DNA of 64,000 bases from Brevibacterium sp. W7.2. GTDB lineage: Bacteria > Actinomycetota > Actinomycetes > Actinomycetales > Brevibacteriaceae. The translations under genes were made by a program, and so were the position numbers. Below are positions 8,670 through 20,601 of this stretch, piece after piece. The notes below the pieces were generated by a model. It was not told the origin of the DNA, searched no databases, and worked only from the letters and a program-made list of their open reading frames with translations. Each line of letters opens with the position of its first letter. Position 1 is the first letter of the stretch. The stretch lies in contig NZ_CP073089.1 in assembly GCF_018137945.1 (NCBI RefSeq), positions 620,001-684,000 of the forward strand. The letters are read 5' to 3'.

Positions 8670-10013
8670 CTAGTCGGCCACGACCGCCTCGGCGCGCTGT
8701 GTCGGCCTGCGGTTGGCTTCGATGTCGGCGCCGCGCAGGCCCAGCTGGGCGACCACGGCGAGGAGCAGGATGACGCCGACGAGGATGTAGATCGCCTGCG
8801 GACTCCACCCGCCGTCGAGCAGCGCTCCGGTCACGGTCGGTGCGAGAATCGCCCCGAACCGTCCCATTCCGGTGCCCCACCCGGCGCCGGTTGAGCGCAG
8901 GCTCGAGGCGTACGACTGCGGGGTGAGGACGTAGAGACCGGCGATGCAGCCGTTGATCGCCATGCCGACGAGCAGACCGACGACGATGACGAGGGCGACC
9001 CACTGGGCGGTGAAGATGAAGACCGCCATAAGCACGGCGGCGATGACGATGAACGTCATGAGCACCTCGCGCGTCGACCACCGGGACGTGAAGAGACCGA
9101 AGGCCACCGACCCGATCGCCCCGCCCAGAGTGAGGGCCACGGTGACGATGAGCGACAGGGTGGGACTGAGGCCGGTCTCGTTCATCAGCCGCGGCGTCCA
9201 CGAGTTCACGAAGTAGAAGCCGAACATGATGATGAAGAACGACGCCCACACGACGATGGTGACCCGGCGGTTGCGGGCGTTGAACAGTGCGGGAATGCCG
9301 CGATCGGTGCGTGCCAGGGCGGGCACCGGCATGAGCTCGACCGGGCCCGTCTGCCCGAGGCGGCGGGCGATCGTGTCGAGCCGCCGCTGTGCGTTCGCCG
9401 GCTGTCGGTTGTAGAGGAACGACGGGGACTCGGGAATGAGGACGATGACGAGAATGAGCGCGACGATCGTCAGCGCGCCGCCGAAGACGAACACCGAGCG
9501 CCAGCCGAAGCTGCTGATGAGCGAGACCATGATGGTCCCGCCCACGGCTGCGCCGACACCGTAGCCGGCGGTGTAGATGCTGATGGCGAGTCCGCGTCGC
9601 TTTCGCGAGGCGTACTCGGCGCAGATGACGTTGGTACCGGTGAGGATGCCTCCGATGCCGAGCCCGGTGACGACCCGCCAGATGCCGAGCTCCGTCGCCG
9701 AGGTGGCTGTGGCCGAGAGGAACAGCCCGGCGCAGTTGACGATGAGGGCGATGATCGTCATCCGCCGGCGGCCGATGCGGTCGGCCACCGGGCCGAGGAT
9801 AAGTGCGCCGACAGCCATGCCGAGCAGGGCCGCGCTCATCACCAGGCCAAGGGCGGTGCCCGAGAGGGAGAATTCCTCGGTCACCTGATTCGACGAGAAG
9901 GAGATCGCCAGGACGTCGTAGCCGTCGAGGGCATTGAGGAAGGTGCAGATGCCGACGATGAGCCATTGGTAGGGCGACATCCGTGAGGTGTCGATGCGTT
10001 CGCGTAGATCCAC
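8670..10013 (-). CDS. MFS transporter, aromatic acid:H+ symporter-like
   Basis: 447 residues, twelve predicted membrane helices. Major-facilitator motifs are visible: GPVADRIGRRRMTII after helix 2 and RVVTGLGIGGILTGTNVI in helix 4, the latter typical of the AAHS branch that includes PcaK and VanK. It is divergent from metF-purU-ligM, so import of a methoxylated aromatic acid is the natural inference. The actual substrate has not been read from the sequence. Confidence 0.88.
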   Translation of the reverse strand: MDLRERIDTSRMSPYQWLIVGICTFLNALDGYDVLAISFSSNQVTEEFSLSGTALGLVMSAALLGMAVGALILGPVADRIGRRRMTIIALIVNCAGLFLSATATSATELGIWRVVTGLGIGGILTGTNVICAEYASRKRRGLAISIYTAGYGVGAAVGGTIMVSLISSFGWRSVFVFGGALTIVALILVIVLIPESPSFLYNRQPANAQRRLDTIARRLGQTGPVELMPVPALARTDRGIPALFNARNRRVTIVVWASFFIIMFGFYFVNSWTPRLMNETGLSPTLSLIVTVALTLGGAIGSVAFGLFTSRWSTREVLMTFIVIAAVLMAVFIFTAQWVALVIVVGLLVGMAINGCIAGLYVLTPQSYASSLRSTGAGWGTGMGRFGAILAPTVTGALLDGGWSPQAIYILVGVILLLAVVAQLGLRGADIEANRRPTQRAEAVVAD

Positions 10014-10149
10014 GTTGGTCTCCGATTCTGCAAGCAGTTCATCCCGCGACGGTGCGAGATGGCTATAAGCATAGGGAAAAACGACGTGATCCGCATTACC
10101 GTCTCAGAACTTATTCAGCAAAACAGAGGCGAAATGCAAATCTTCTGAA

Positions 10150-10167
10150 TACCTATGGACATAGGTA
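10150..10167. promoter_or_regulatory. 18-bp palindromic operator upstream of metF
   Basis: TACCTATGGACATAGGTA is a perfect 8-bp inverted repeat around GA. It covers the -35 element of the metF promoter, so a bound repressor would block it. The adjacent PadR-family regulator is the obvious candidate. Confidence 0.6.
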
Positions 10168-10185
10168 AATGATTGTGCCTATAGT
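10156..10185 (+). promoter_or_regulatory. Promoter of metF-purU-ligM
   Basis: -35 TGGACA (10156-10161), an 18-bp spacer and -10 TATAGT (10180-10185). Each hexamer has five of six consensus bases. The -35 lies inside the palindrome. Confidence 0.6.
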
Positions 10186-10227
10186 GCGAGGGAACCCACG
10201 GCAGTGTTCACGAAAGGAACTGACCCC

Positions 10228-13451
<3,224 letters not shown>

Positions 13452-13465
13452 CGGCTATAGTCTGG

Positions 13466-13495
13466 AAGGGCTCGGGCACACAGCCCGGGCCCTTT
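13466..13495 (+). terminator. Terminator-like hairpin after ligM
   Basis: AAGGGCTCGGGC and GCCCGGGCCCTT pair around ACACA with one mismatch, followed by T and CG-rich sequence. It ends the metF-purU-ligM unit. A -10-like TATAGT (13456-13461) just before it may serve padR. Confidence 0.55.
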
Positions 13496-13537
13496 CGTCG
13501 TTGTCGAGTGGTCAGAGTCGAAACCAAGGAGCAAGCC

Positions 13538-14149
13538 ATGAGTCTGCGGAACGCGATCCTCGCGCTCCTCCGCATCGGACCGATGTCGGGCTACGACCTG
13601 CAGAAGCAGTTCTCCCAGTCCGTCGGGCACGTCTGGCATGCTCCGGATTCCCAGATCTACCCGGAGCTGCGCAAAATGGCCGACCAGGGTCTCCTCACCG
13701 CCGAAGAGCAGGCCCGGGGAGCGTCGGGGATGCGGAAGGTCTACCACGTCACCGAGGCGGGGGAGCGGGAGTTCCTCGAGTGGATGAATGCCCCGCTGAA
13801 GTACCAGCGCACCCGCGACGCCGCGCATCTGCGGGCGGCGTACCTCGAGGCCGCCGACCCCGAGGCGATCGAGGAGTTCCTCAACGGTCATATCCGCCAT
13901 TGGCAGGTCGAGCTCGAGACCGTCGAGGAGGAGATCTGCAAGATCGACACCCTCACCTCGCCGATGCTCAACCGTCGTCTCGAGGTCACCGAGGACGAGG
14001 ACCGGGAGGCGACCATCGCCTTCAAGCGCTACTCGTACGAGGGTCTGGCTGCGCGTGCTCGCGGCGAGATCCGGTGGGCCCGGGAAGGACTGGCGCTCAT
14101 CCGCCAGCTCGGCATCGCCGACGGGGTCGAGGACGCCGACCCCGAGTGA
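13538..14149 (+). CDS. PadR-family transcriptional regulator
   Basis: 203 residues. The N-terminal PadR winged helix is clear: MSLRNAILALLRIGPMSGYDLQKQF, then SQIYPELRKMADQGLLTAEE. A C-terminal helical Vir-C-like dimerisation region follows. PadR proteins commonly sense phenolic acids, and VanR, the vanillate repressor of Corynebacterium, belongs to this family. That makes control of the ligM cluster likely. ATG 13538 has AAGGAG upstream. The 3' end is 13 bp from the convergent amidohydrolase. Confidence 0.9.
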   Translation: MSLRNAILALLRIGPMSGYDLQKQFSQSVGHVWHAPDSQIYPELRKMADQGLLTAEEQARGASGMRKVYHVTEAGEREFLEWMNAPLKYQRTRDAAHLRAAYLEAADPEAIEEFLNGHIRHWQVELETVEEEICKIDTLTSPMLNRRLEVTEDEDREATIAFKRYSYEGLAARARGEIRWAREGLALIRQLGIADGVEDADPE

Positions 14150-14162
14150 GCCCGCGGGACGC

Positions 14163-15047
14163 TCAGAGTCCGAGCACGCGCACGGCATTGTCCTTCATGA
14201 TGAGCGGCACGGCCTCGGGTCGGATGCCGAGGTCCTCGAAGTCCCTCATCCAGCGCTCGGGGGTGATGAGCGGAAAGTCGGAGCCGAAGAGCGCCTTGTC
14301 CTTGAGGATCGAACCGATGGCCCGAACCAGCTGCGGTGGGAAGTACTTCGGGGACCAGCCCGAGAGGTCGAGGTAGACGTTCGCCTTGTGGGTGGCGATC
14401 GAGATCGACGAATCGGCCCACGGGACGGAGGGGTGGGCGAGGATCATCGTGAGGTCGGGGAAGTCGGCGGCGACATCGTCGAGGAGCATCGGATCCGAGT
14501 AGCGCAGCTTGATGCCGCGACCGCCGGGCAGTCCCGCGCCGATTCCCGTCTGGCCGGTGTGGAAGAGCGCGACCAGCCCGAGTTCGGCGCACGCCTCGTA
14601 GAGCCCGTAGTACTCCCGCTCACTGGGGTCGAAGCCCTGCAAGCTGGGATGGAACTTCATCCCGCGCACCCCGTAGTCCGTCGCGAGCTCCCGGATCCGG
14701 GCAACCGCCTCGGCGGGCCGGCGGGGATCGACGGAGCCGAACGGGATGAGGGTGTCGTTGTGCTCGGCGGCCTGCTCGGCGATCATCTCGCTCGACACCG
14801 GGGGATGGCCGCCGAGGGCCGTCGTCGCATCGACGGTGAAGATCACCGCGGCCATGCTGCGCTCACGGTAGTAGGCGGCGAGGTCGGCGACCGTGGGTGT
14901 CCGCGGCACCGCGGCCCGGAAGTAGTCCGCCGAGGCGGCGAGGAGTTCGTCGTCGAGCGAGGTGTGGTGGTGGCCGTCGAATTCGACGTGGGTGTGCACG
15001 TCGAGCGCGGTGATCGTCGCGGTGTCGATCGCGGGTTCGTATCTCAT
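14163..15047 (-). CDS. Amidohydrolase-family metal-dependent hydrolase (Amidohydro_2/ACMSD-like)
   Basis: 294 residues. The metal-binding motif DVHTHVEF is near the N-terminus, with MKFHPSLQGF, LVALFHTGQTG, ILAHPSVPWADSS and a terminal SDFPLITPERW. Members of this branch decarboxylate or hydrolyse catabolic intermediates. ATG 15047 is preceded by AGGAGG. It is the last gene of the divergent CoA operon, 58 bp after the dehydrogenase gene. No specific substrate can be assigned. Confidence 0.82.
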   Translation of the reverse strand: MRYEPAIDTATITALDVHTHVEFDGHHHTSLDDELLAASADYFRAAVPRTPTVADLAAYYRERSMAAVIFTVDATTALGGHPPVSSEMIAEQAAEHNDTLIPFGSVDPRRPAEAVARIRELATDYGVRGMKFHPSLQGFDPSEREYYGLYEACAELGLVALFHTGQTGIGAGLPGGRGIKLRYSDPMLLDDVAADFPDLTMILAHPSVPWADSSISIATHKANVYLDLSGWSPKYFPPQLVRAIGSILKDKALFGSDFPLITPERWMRDFEDLGIRPEAVPLIMKDNAVRVLGL

Positions 15048-15105
15048 CGGGGGCAGTCCTCCTGCGGGTCGGCGGGGGCGCGGCGGTCGCCGCGGCCTGG
15101 CGGGT

Positions 15106-16026
15106 TCACGGCAGCGTCGGGTAGCGCTCTTTGAGGGCGATGAGCTCGGCGAGCATGGCATCGCGGTCGCGGATCAGCGCTGCGGTGCTGCGTCCGTCGA
15201 GTTCCTCCTCGACGCCGGCGACGAGCTTATCGGTGAGCTCCTCGCCGAGGTGGACCTGCCGCAGATCGTGCATCCACACCTCCTGCGGCGGCCCGAGGTG
15301 CTCAAGGAGATGGCGCATCCCGCCAGGCCCGCCGGAGAGGTGCTGGACGGCGAGGGGACCGAGCACCGCCCACCGCAGTCCCGGGCCGTAGGAGATCGCG
15401 GTGTCGATGTCCTCGACGGAGACGACTCCGCGGTCGATGAGCGAGTAGGCCTCCTGCCAGAGGGCGGCCTGGAGTCGGTTGACGACGTGGCCGGGGAGTT
15501 CGGCCCGCACGCGGATCGGCTTCTTCCCGATCGCGCGATAGACCTCGATGGCCCGCTCGCCGATCTCCTCCGGTGCTCCCGGGGCGGTGACGACCTCGAC
15601 GAGCGGGATGAGATGGGCCGGATTGAACGGATGCCCGACGACGATCCGCTCCGGGGCGACCTCGGCGCTCGCCGCGATCGCCGAGGGACCGAAGCCCGAG
15701 GTCGACGAGGCGATGATCGCCGAGGTGGGCGCGGCCGCATCGATCTCGGCGAGGATGGCCTGTTTGACCTCGAGCCGTTCGGGACCGTTCTCCTGGACGA
15801 AGTCGGCCTCACCGACCGCCTCGGCGAGGGAGCCGGAGAAGCGCAGCTGGTCGAGGCGCTCGAGCGCCTCGGGATGGGTGGTCTCGAGTGCGGAGCGGAC
15901 GTCGTCGTGCAGTCGGTCCGCAGCCCCAGGGGCCGGGTCGAACGCGGTGACCTCGTGACCGGCGGCGAGGAACCCCGCCGCCCACGCCGCGCCGATGACG
16001 CCCGTGCCGATGATCGCCGTCCTCAT
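15106..16026 (-). CDS. 3-hydroxyacyl-CoA dehydrogenase-family oxidoreductase
   Basis: 306 residues. The NAD-binding Rossmann motif GTGVIGAAWAAGF opens the protein. ENGPERLEVKQ, ASSTSGFGPS and GHPFNPAHLIPLVEVV are typical of 3-hydroxyacyl-CoA and L-carnitine dehydrogenases. A C-terminal helical domain completes the fold. It overlaps the upstream ligase gene by 4 nt. It probably oxidises a 3-hydroxy acid or its CoA ester in the pathway of this operon. Confidence 0.88.
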   Translation of the reverse strand: MRTAIIGTGVIGAAWAAGFLAAGHEVTAFDPAPGAADRLHDDVRSALETTHPEALERLDQLRFSGSLAEAVGEADFVQENGPERLEVKQAILAEIDAAAPTSAIIASSTSGFGPSAIAASAEVAPERIVVGHPFNPAHLIPLVEVVTAPGAPEEIGERAIEVYRAIGKKPIRVRAELPGHVVNRLQAALWQEAYSLIDRGVVSVEDIDTAISYGPGLRWAVLGPLAVQHLSGGPGGMRHLLEHLGPPQEVWMHDLRQVHLGEELTDKLVAGVEEELDGRSTAALIRDRDAMLAELIALKERYPTLP

Positions 16027-18041
16027 GCCGGTGCCTGCTCGCGTGAGAACCGGGCCGCGTAGGCGATGTACTCCTCGAGGGAGCGCGGATCCTGCAGGGA
16101 TCCGGGGCTGACGACGGAGTCCGCCGCGGCACCCTGGATGATGCGCTTGACCGGGACTTCGAGCTTCTTGCCGGTGCGACCGAGGGGGATCCGGGACACC
16201 CCGACGATGTCGTCGGGGATGTGGCGTGGAGAGAGACGGGTCTTGAGCGCCGCGCGGAGGCTCGCCGCCGTCTCCGGCGACACGGGACCCCCGTCGTCGA
16301 ACTGGACGAAGAGGACGAGTTCACCCATCCCGCCGGCGGGATCCTCGAGGTGGATGACGAGGGAGTCGCGGACCCCGGGCACGGTGTCGAGGACGGAGTA
16401 GAAGTCGGCGGTCCCGAGTCGCACCCCGCCCCGGTTGAGGGTGGCATCGGAGCGTCCGGTGACGACGACGCCGCCGTCGCTGAAGAACTCCACCCAGTCA
16501 CCGTGCCTCCACACGCCCGGGTAGGTGTCGAAGTACGCGGCGCGGTAGCGGGCGTCGCCGTCCTCGCCCCAGAACGTCACGGGCATCGAGGGGACGGGCG
16601 CGGTGATGACGAGTTCGCCGAGCTCGTCGCGGACCTCGTTGCCGTCCGCGTCGAAGGCGGTGGCCGCGAAGCCGAGCGAGGTGTCCGACATCCGCCCGGC
16701 ATACACCGGGGTGAGGGGTGAGGCCTGGAGGATTCCCGAGCAGACGTCGGTGCCGCCGGACCCGACGTTGAGGAGGACCCCGTCGCCGAACTGCTCCTGG
16801 ATCCACGTGTAGCCCTCGGCGGGCAGCGGGGCCCCGGCGACGCCGAACTGCTCGACAGCGGAGAGGTCGAACTCCGTCGTCGGGTCCAGGCCCTCACGGC
16901 GGGCGGCCATGATCGCGCCCGGGGCCATGCCCATGAGCGTGGCCCGGGTGCGCGCCGCGAGTCTCCACAGCTCCTTGGCATCCGGATGGTTGGGGTTGCC
17001 GTCGATCATGACGATCGCGGACCCGACGACGAGCCCGCCGACGAGGGCATTCCACATCATCCACGCCGTCGTCGAGAACCAGCAGAACGTGCTGCCGGGA
17101 CCGAGGTCGAAGTGGAGCCCGTGGTTCTTCAGCGTCTCGAGGAGGATCCCGCCGTGGGAGTGGACGATCGCCTTCGGCTTCCCCGTCGTCCCGGAGGAGA
17201 AGAGGATGACGAGCGGGTGGTCGAAGGGGACCGGAGTGAACTCGAGGTCCGCCGAGGCGGCGCCGAGGCTCTCGTAGTCCGTGACCTCGACAGGCGAGTC
17301 CGCCTCACGGGCGCCGGCGATGAGTGCACGGGCGGCGTCATCGACGGCGAAGTCGCCGTAGTCGACGGTGATGAGAAGGGTGAGGCTCGGCAGGGCGGCG
17401 ACGATCTCGGCCACCTCGGCTCTCCGGTCGATCGGCTTCTCACCGAACCGGTAGCCCGGGATCGCGACGAGCACGGTCGGTGCGATCTGGGAGAAGCGAT
17501 CGATGACCGACTGGGTGCCGAACTCCGGGGCGCAGCTGGCCCAGATCGCCCCGATGCTCGCTGCGGCGAGGAAGACGACGAGCGCCTCGGGCTGATTCGG
17601 CAGGTACCCGGCGACCCGGTCACCCGGACCCAACCCCATGTCGAGCAGACCTGAGCGGACCCGGGCGACCTCGGCGCGCAGCTGGGCGAAGGTGAGGGTG
17701 CGCTCCTCCCGGGTCTGGGACACCGCGGTCACGGCGATGTCATCGGCCTGGTCGGGGGAGCCGAGGGAGTGCTCGGCGTAGTTGAGCCGCGCACCGGGGA
17801 ACCACTTGGCGTGCGGCATGATCCGCTCTTCGAGCACCGTTTCGTACGGGGCGTGGCTGATGACGCCGAAGTAGTCCCAGATCGCCTCCCAGAACTCCTC
17901 GATCTCGGTGGTCGACCAGCGGTGGAGATCGTCCCAGCCGGTGAAGGCGGTGCCGCGACGCTCGCCTGCCCATCGGAGGAAGTCACCGAGGCGGCTGGTG
18001 TCCCCGGCGTCGGCGGGGACCTCGCGGATGATCGTCGTCAT
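16023..18041 (-). CDS. Acetoacetate-CoA ligase family (acetoacetyl-CoA synthetase)
   Basis: 672 residues, the length of acetoacetyl-CoA synthetases. The N-terminal ACAS region contains RLNYAEHSL. The AMP-binding motif is LFSSGTTGKPKAIVHSHGG. TFCWFSTTAWMMWNALVGGL and DGNPNHPDAKELWRLA are family-specific, and a C-terminal LGRTGKKLEVPVK holds the catalytic lysine. The reaction is acetoacetate or a related 3-oxo acid plus CoA and ATP giving the CoA ester. It overlaps both neighbours by 4 nt. Confidence 0.9.
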   Translation of the reverse strand: MTTIIREVPADAGDTSRLGDFLRWAGERRGTAFTGWDDLHRWSTTEIEEFWEAIWDYFGVISHAPYETVLEERIMPHAKWFPGARLNYAEHSLGSPDQADDIAVTAVSQTREERTLTFAQLRAEVARVRSGLLDMGLGPGDRVAGYLPNQPEALVVFLAAASIGAIWASCAPEFGTQSVIDRFSQIAPTVLVAIPGYRFGEKPIDRRAEVAEIVAALPSLTLLITVDYGDFAVDDAARALIAGAREADSPVEVTDYESLGAASADLEFTPVPFDHPLVILFSSGTTGKPKAIVHSHGGILLETLKNHGLHFDLGPGSTFCWFSTTAWMMWNALVGGLVVGSAIVMIDGNPNHPDAKELWRLAARTRATLMGMAPGAIMAARREGLDPTTEFDLSAVEQFGVAGAPLPAEGYTWIQEQFGDGVLLNVGSGGTDVCSGILQASPLTPVYAGRMSDTSLGFAATAFDADGNEVRDELGELVITAPVPSMPVTFWGEDGDARYRAAYFDTYPGVWRHGDWVEFFSDGGVVVTGRSDATLNRGGVRLGTADFYSVLDTVPGVRDSLVIHLEDPAGGMGELVLFVQFDDGGPVSPETAASLRAALKTRLSPRHIPDDIVGVSRIPLGRTGKKLEVPVKRIIQGAAADSVVSPGSLQDPRSLEEYIAYAARFSREQAPA

Positions 18042-18976
18042 GGCTTCCTCACCTTGGGTCCGGTGCCGTCGAGGAAGTCGCGCATGAGGGCCTTCGCCTC
18101 GGTGCTCGACTGGGCGACGGCGGCCATGAGGGCCTCCATCATGTAGCCCTCGTCGCGGCCGGATTCGACGATCCGCGGCAGCGCCTGGGTGATCGCGTAG
18201 TTCGTCACCTCGGAGTTCGACGCGATCGCGTGCGCCAGGTCGAGGGCCTTCTCACTGCCCTGCCCGGCGGGGACGCGGTAGTTGACGAGGCCGATGGTCT
18301 CCGCCTCGACGGCGTCGAACGAGCGGCCTGTGAGCATCATGTCCTGGACGCGGTTGAGCCCGATGAGCCGGGGCACCCGCACCGAGGCGCCGCCGCCGAC
18401 GAAGAGCCCGCGCTTGCCCTCGGGGAGGGCGAAGTAGGCGGAGTCCTCGGCGACGCGGAGGTGGGCGGCGCTGGCGAGTTCGAGTCCGCCGCCGATGACG
18501 CCGCCCTGGAGGACGGCGACGACGGGGATCGCCGACTCGGTGATCGCGTTCATCGTCGCATGCCACCGGCGGGAATGGAGGAGACCGGAGACGGCGTCGC
18601 GCTCGGTCATCTCGGACAGGTCGAGTCCCGCGCAGAAGTGGTCGCCGGCGGCGGTGAGCACGATCGCGCGGATGCCTGCGGGAGGCTCGGCGAAGAACGC
18701 GCCGAGGCGGCCGATCGTCGCGTCGTCGAGGGCGTTGCGCTTGGCGCGGCGGTCGAGGGTGAGGACGCCGATGGACCCATCGCGGACGAAGCTCAGTGTC
18801 GGGCCGAGGTCGGTTTGGCCGAGGTCGGTCGAGCTGGGATCGACCGATCCGGATTCGGCCGGGGATGACGGTCGCGAGGGCTCAGCGCTGGCCTCGGCGG
18901 ATCGCGCTGCCTCGGTGGGTCGGGTTGCCTCGGTGGGAGTGGTCGCCTCGGTGGGAAGGGGGGTGTGGGAGGTCAT
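18038..18976 (-). CDS. Enoyl-CoA hydratase/isomerase family with disordered N-terminal tail
   Basis: 312 residues, about 55 longer than usual. The crotonase core begins at LSFVRDGSIGVLTLDRRAKRNALDD (about residue 61) and includes DHFCAGLDLSEM and GGVIGGGLELASAAHLRVAE, the oxyanion-hole region. The first 60 residues are a Thr/Pro/Glu/Ser-rich low-complexity stretch with repeated PTEA units. The start overlaps the acyl-CoA ligase stop by 4 nt. It likely hydrates or isomerises the CoA ester made by the neighbouring ligase. Confidence 0.85.
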   Translation of the reverse strand: MTSHTPLPTEATTPTEATRPTEAARSAEASAEPSRPSSPAESGSVDPSSTDLGQTDLGPTLSFVRDGSIGVLTLDRRAKRNALDDATIGRLGAFFAEPPAGIRAIVLTAAGDHFCAGLDLSEMTERDAVSGLLHSRRWHATMNAITESAIPVVAVLQGGVIGGGLELASAAHLRVAEDSAYFALPEGKRGLFVGGGASVRVPRLIGLNRVQDMMLTGRSFDAVEAETIGLVNYRVPAGQGSEKALDLAHAIASNSEVTNYAITQALPRIVESGRDEGYMMEALMAAVAQSSTEAKALMRDFLDGTGPKVRKP

Positions 18977-20601
18977 GGTGCTTCCTTGGTCGGTGCGGTG
19001 CTGGTCGGTGCTGTGATCGTCGATTCGGGGTTGGTCGAGTCGGTGGTGGTCGATGTTGATGTGGTCGGGCCAACGGTGGTCGGTTGGGGGCGGGCCCCGT
19101 GGGCGCCGAGGGGCCCGGTGCGGCGCAGGGTCCCCTTGTGGACCTTGCCCGAGCCGGTGCGCGGGAGGGCGTCGACGATGTCGAAGTGCTTCGGGACCTT
19201 GTACTTCGCGAGGCGGGTGAGGAGGAACTCGCGCAGCTCCTCGGGGGTTGGGGTATGGGATTCGGCGGCGACGACGAAGGCGTGGCCGACTTCGCCCCAG
19301 CGGTCGTCGGCGGCGGCGACGATCGCGGCCTCGGCGACGGCGGGATGCTCGAAGAGGACGGATTCCACCTCGGCGGGGTAGACGTTCTCACCTCCGGAGA
19401 TGAACATGTCCTTGAGGCGGTCGACGATGAAGAGGAAGCCGTCCTCGTCGAGGTAGCCGATGTCCCCGGTGTGGAACCACCCGCCGGGGGAGAATGCGGA
19501 CTCCGTGGCCGCGTCGTTCCTCCAGTACCCGTTCGTGACGTTGGGACCGCGCACGACGACCTCGCCAGGCTGGCCGGCCGCGCAGGGGTTCCCCGAGGGG
19601 TCGCGGATGTCGATCTCGGAAAAGGGCAGCGCCCGACCGGCCGATCCGGGCTTGTCCAGGGCATGCGACGCCGGCAGGATCGTCGCCCCGGGCGAGGTCT
19701 CCGTGAGCCCGTACCCCTGGCAGAAGGCGATGTCCCGGGCCTGGAAGGCGTTGATGAGGGAGACGGGGATCGGGGCGCCTCCGGAATTGATGAACCGCAG
19801 CGAGGTGAGATCGGCGGTGGACCACCTCGGCGACTGGAGCATATCGGCGAACATCGTCGTCACCCCGGCCATCCACGTCAGGCCCTCGTGTTCGATGGCG
19901 TCGAAGGCGCGGTCGACGTCCCAGGTCGCCTCCATGAGGATGCTGCCGCCGCGCAGGTAGCTCGTGAGCACCTGCTGGTTGAGACCGATGACGTGGAAGA
20001 GCGGTGCGGCGACGAGGGTCGTGTCCGCGGCAGTGAGGTCGGTGCTGAGGAGGAAGTTGAAGGCGTTCCACAGGACGTTGGCGTGGGAGAGCACGGCGCC
20101 CTTCGGCCGTCCGGTGGTGCCGGAGGTGAAGAGGAGGAGCGCGGGTTCGTCGCCGTCGAGGTCCGCGGCGGGGATCATCGGTCCCTGCGCCGAGGCGGGG
20201 GCGGGGTCCCAGCGGACCGGCTCGACCGGCACCGTCGAGCTGAGGCGATCGGCGGTGCCCATGAACTCGGGAGCGACGAGGAGGCGGGAGACTCCGGCGT
20301 TGTCGAGCTGGAAATCGAGTTCCGCGGGGGCGAGGCGCCAGTTGAGGGGGAGGAAGATCGCGCCGAGGCGCAGGCACGCGAGCACGGTGACGACCGCGGC
20401 CGGATGGTTGGGTCCGAGATAGGCGACCCGGTCACCGCGGCGGATGCCCGCCGAGTGCAGGGCGGTGGCCGCGATGAGGGTGCGCTCATGGAGATCGGCG
20501 TACGAGTGATCGAGGCCGGCGAAGCGGATCGCGGTCGACTCGCCGTGGTCGGTGGCCTGCCGCTCGGAGAGTGTCGCGAGGCTGGGGTGGACGAAGGTCA
20601 A
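18973..20601 (-). CDS. Acyl-CoA ligase (AMP-forming), class I adenylate-forming enzyme
   Basis: 542 residues. The P-loop LLFTSGTTGRPKGAVLSH, the FCQGYGLTETSP motif, GDIGYLDEDGFLFIVDRLKDM and PRTGSGKVHKG with the catalytic lysine are all intact. The substrate is a fatty or aryl carboxylate not decided here. A TTG start overlaps the stop of the MFS gene (TTGA); no ATG or GTG lies nearby in frame. The last 35 or so residues are a Thr/Ser/Pro-rich tail outside the enzyme fold, mirroring the disordered head of the next gene. Confidence 0.87.
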   Translation of the reverse strand: MTFVHPSLATLSERQATDHGESTAIRFAGLDHSYADLHERTLIAATALHSAGIRRGDRVAYLGPNHPAAVVTVLACLRLGAIFLPLNWRLAPAELDFQLDNAGVSRLLVAPEFMGTADRLSSTVPVEPVRWDPAPASAQGPMIPAADLDGDEPALLLFTSGTTGRPKGAVLSHANVLWNAFNFLLSTDLTAADTTLVAAPLFHVIGLNQQVLTSYLRGGSILMEATWDVDRAFDAIEHEGLTWMAGVTTMFADMLQSPRWSTADLTSLRFINSGGAPIPVSLINAFQARDIAFCQGYGLTETSPGATILPASHALDKPGSAGRALPFSEIDIRDPSGNPCAAGQPGEVVVRGPNVTNGYWRNDAATESAFSPGGWFHTGDIGYLDEDGFLFIVDRLKDMFISGGENVYPAEVESVLFEHPAVAEAAIVAAADDRWGEVGHAFVVAAESHTPTPEELREFLLTRLAKYKVPKHFDIVDALPRTGSGKVHKGTLRRTGPLGAHGARPQPTTVGPTTSTSTTTDSTNPESTITAPTSTAPTKEAP

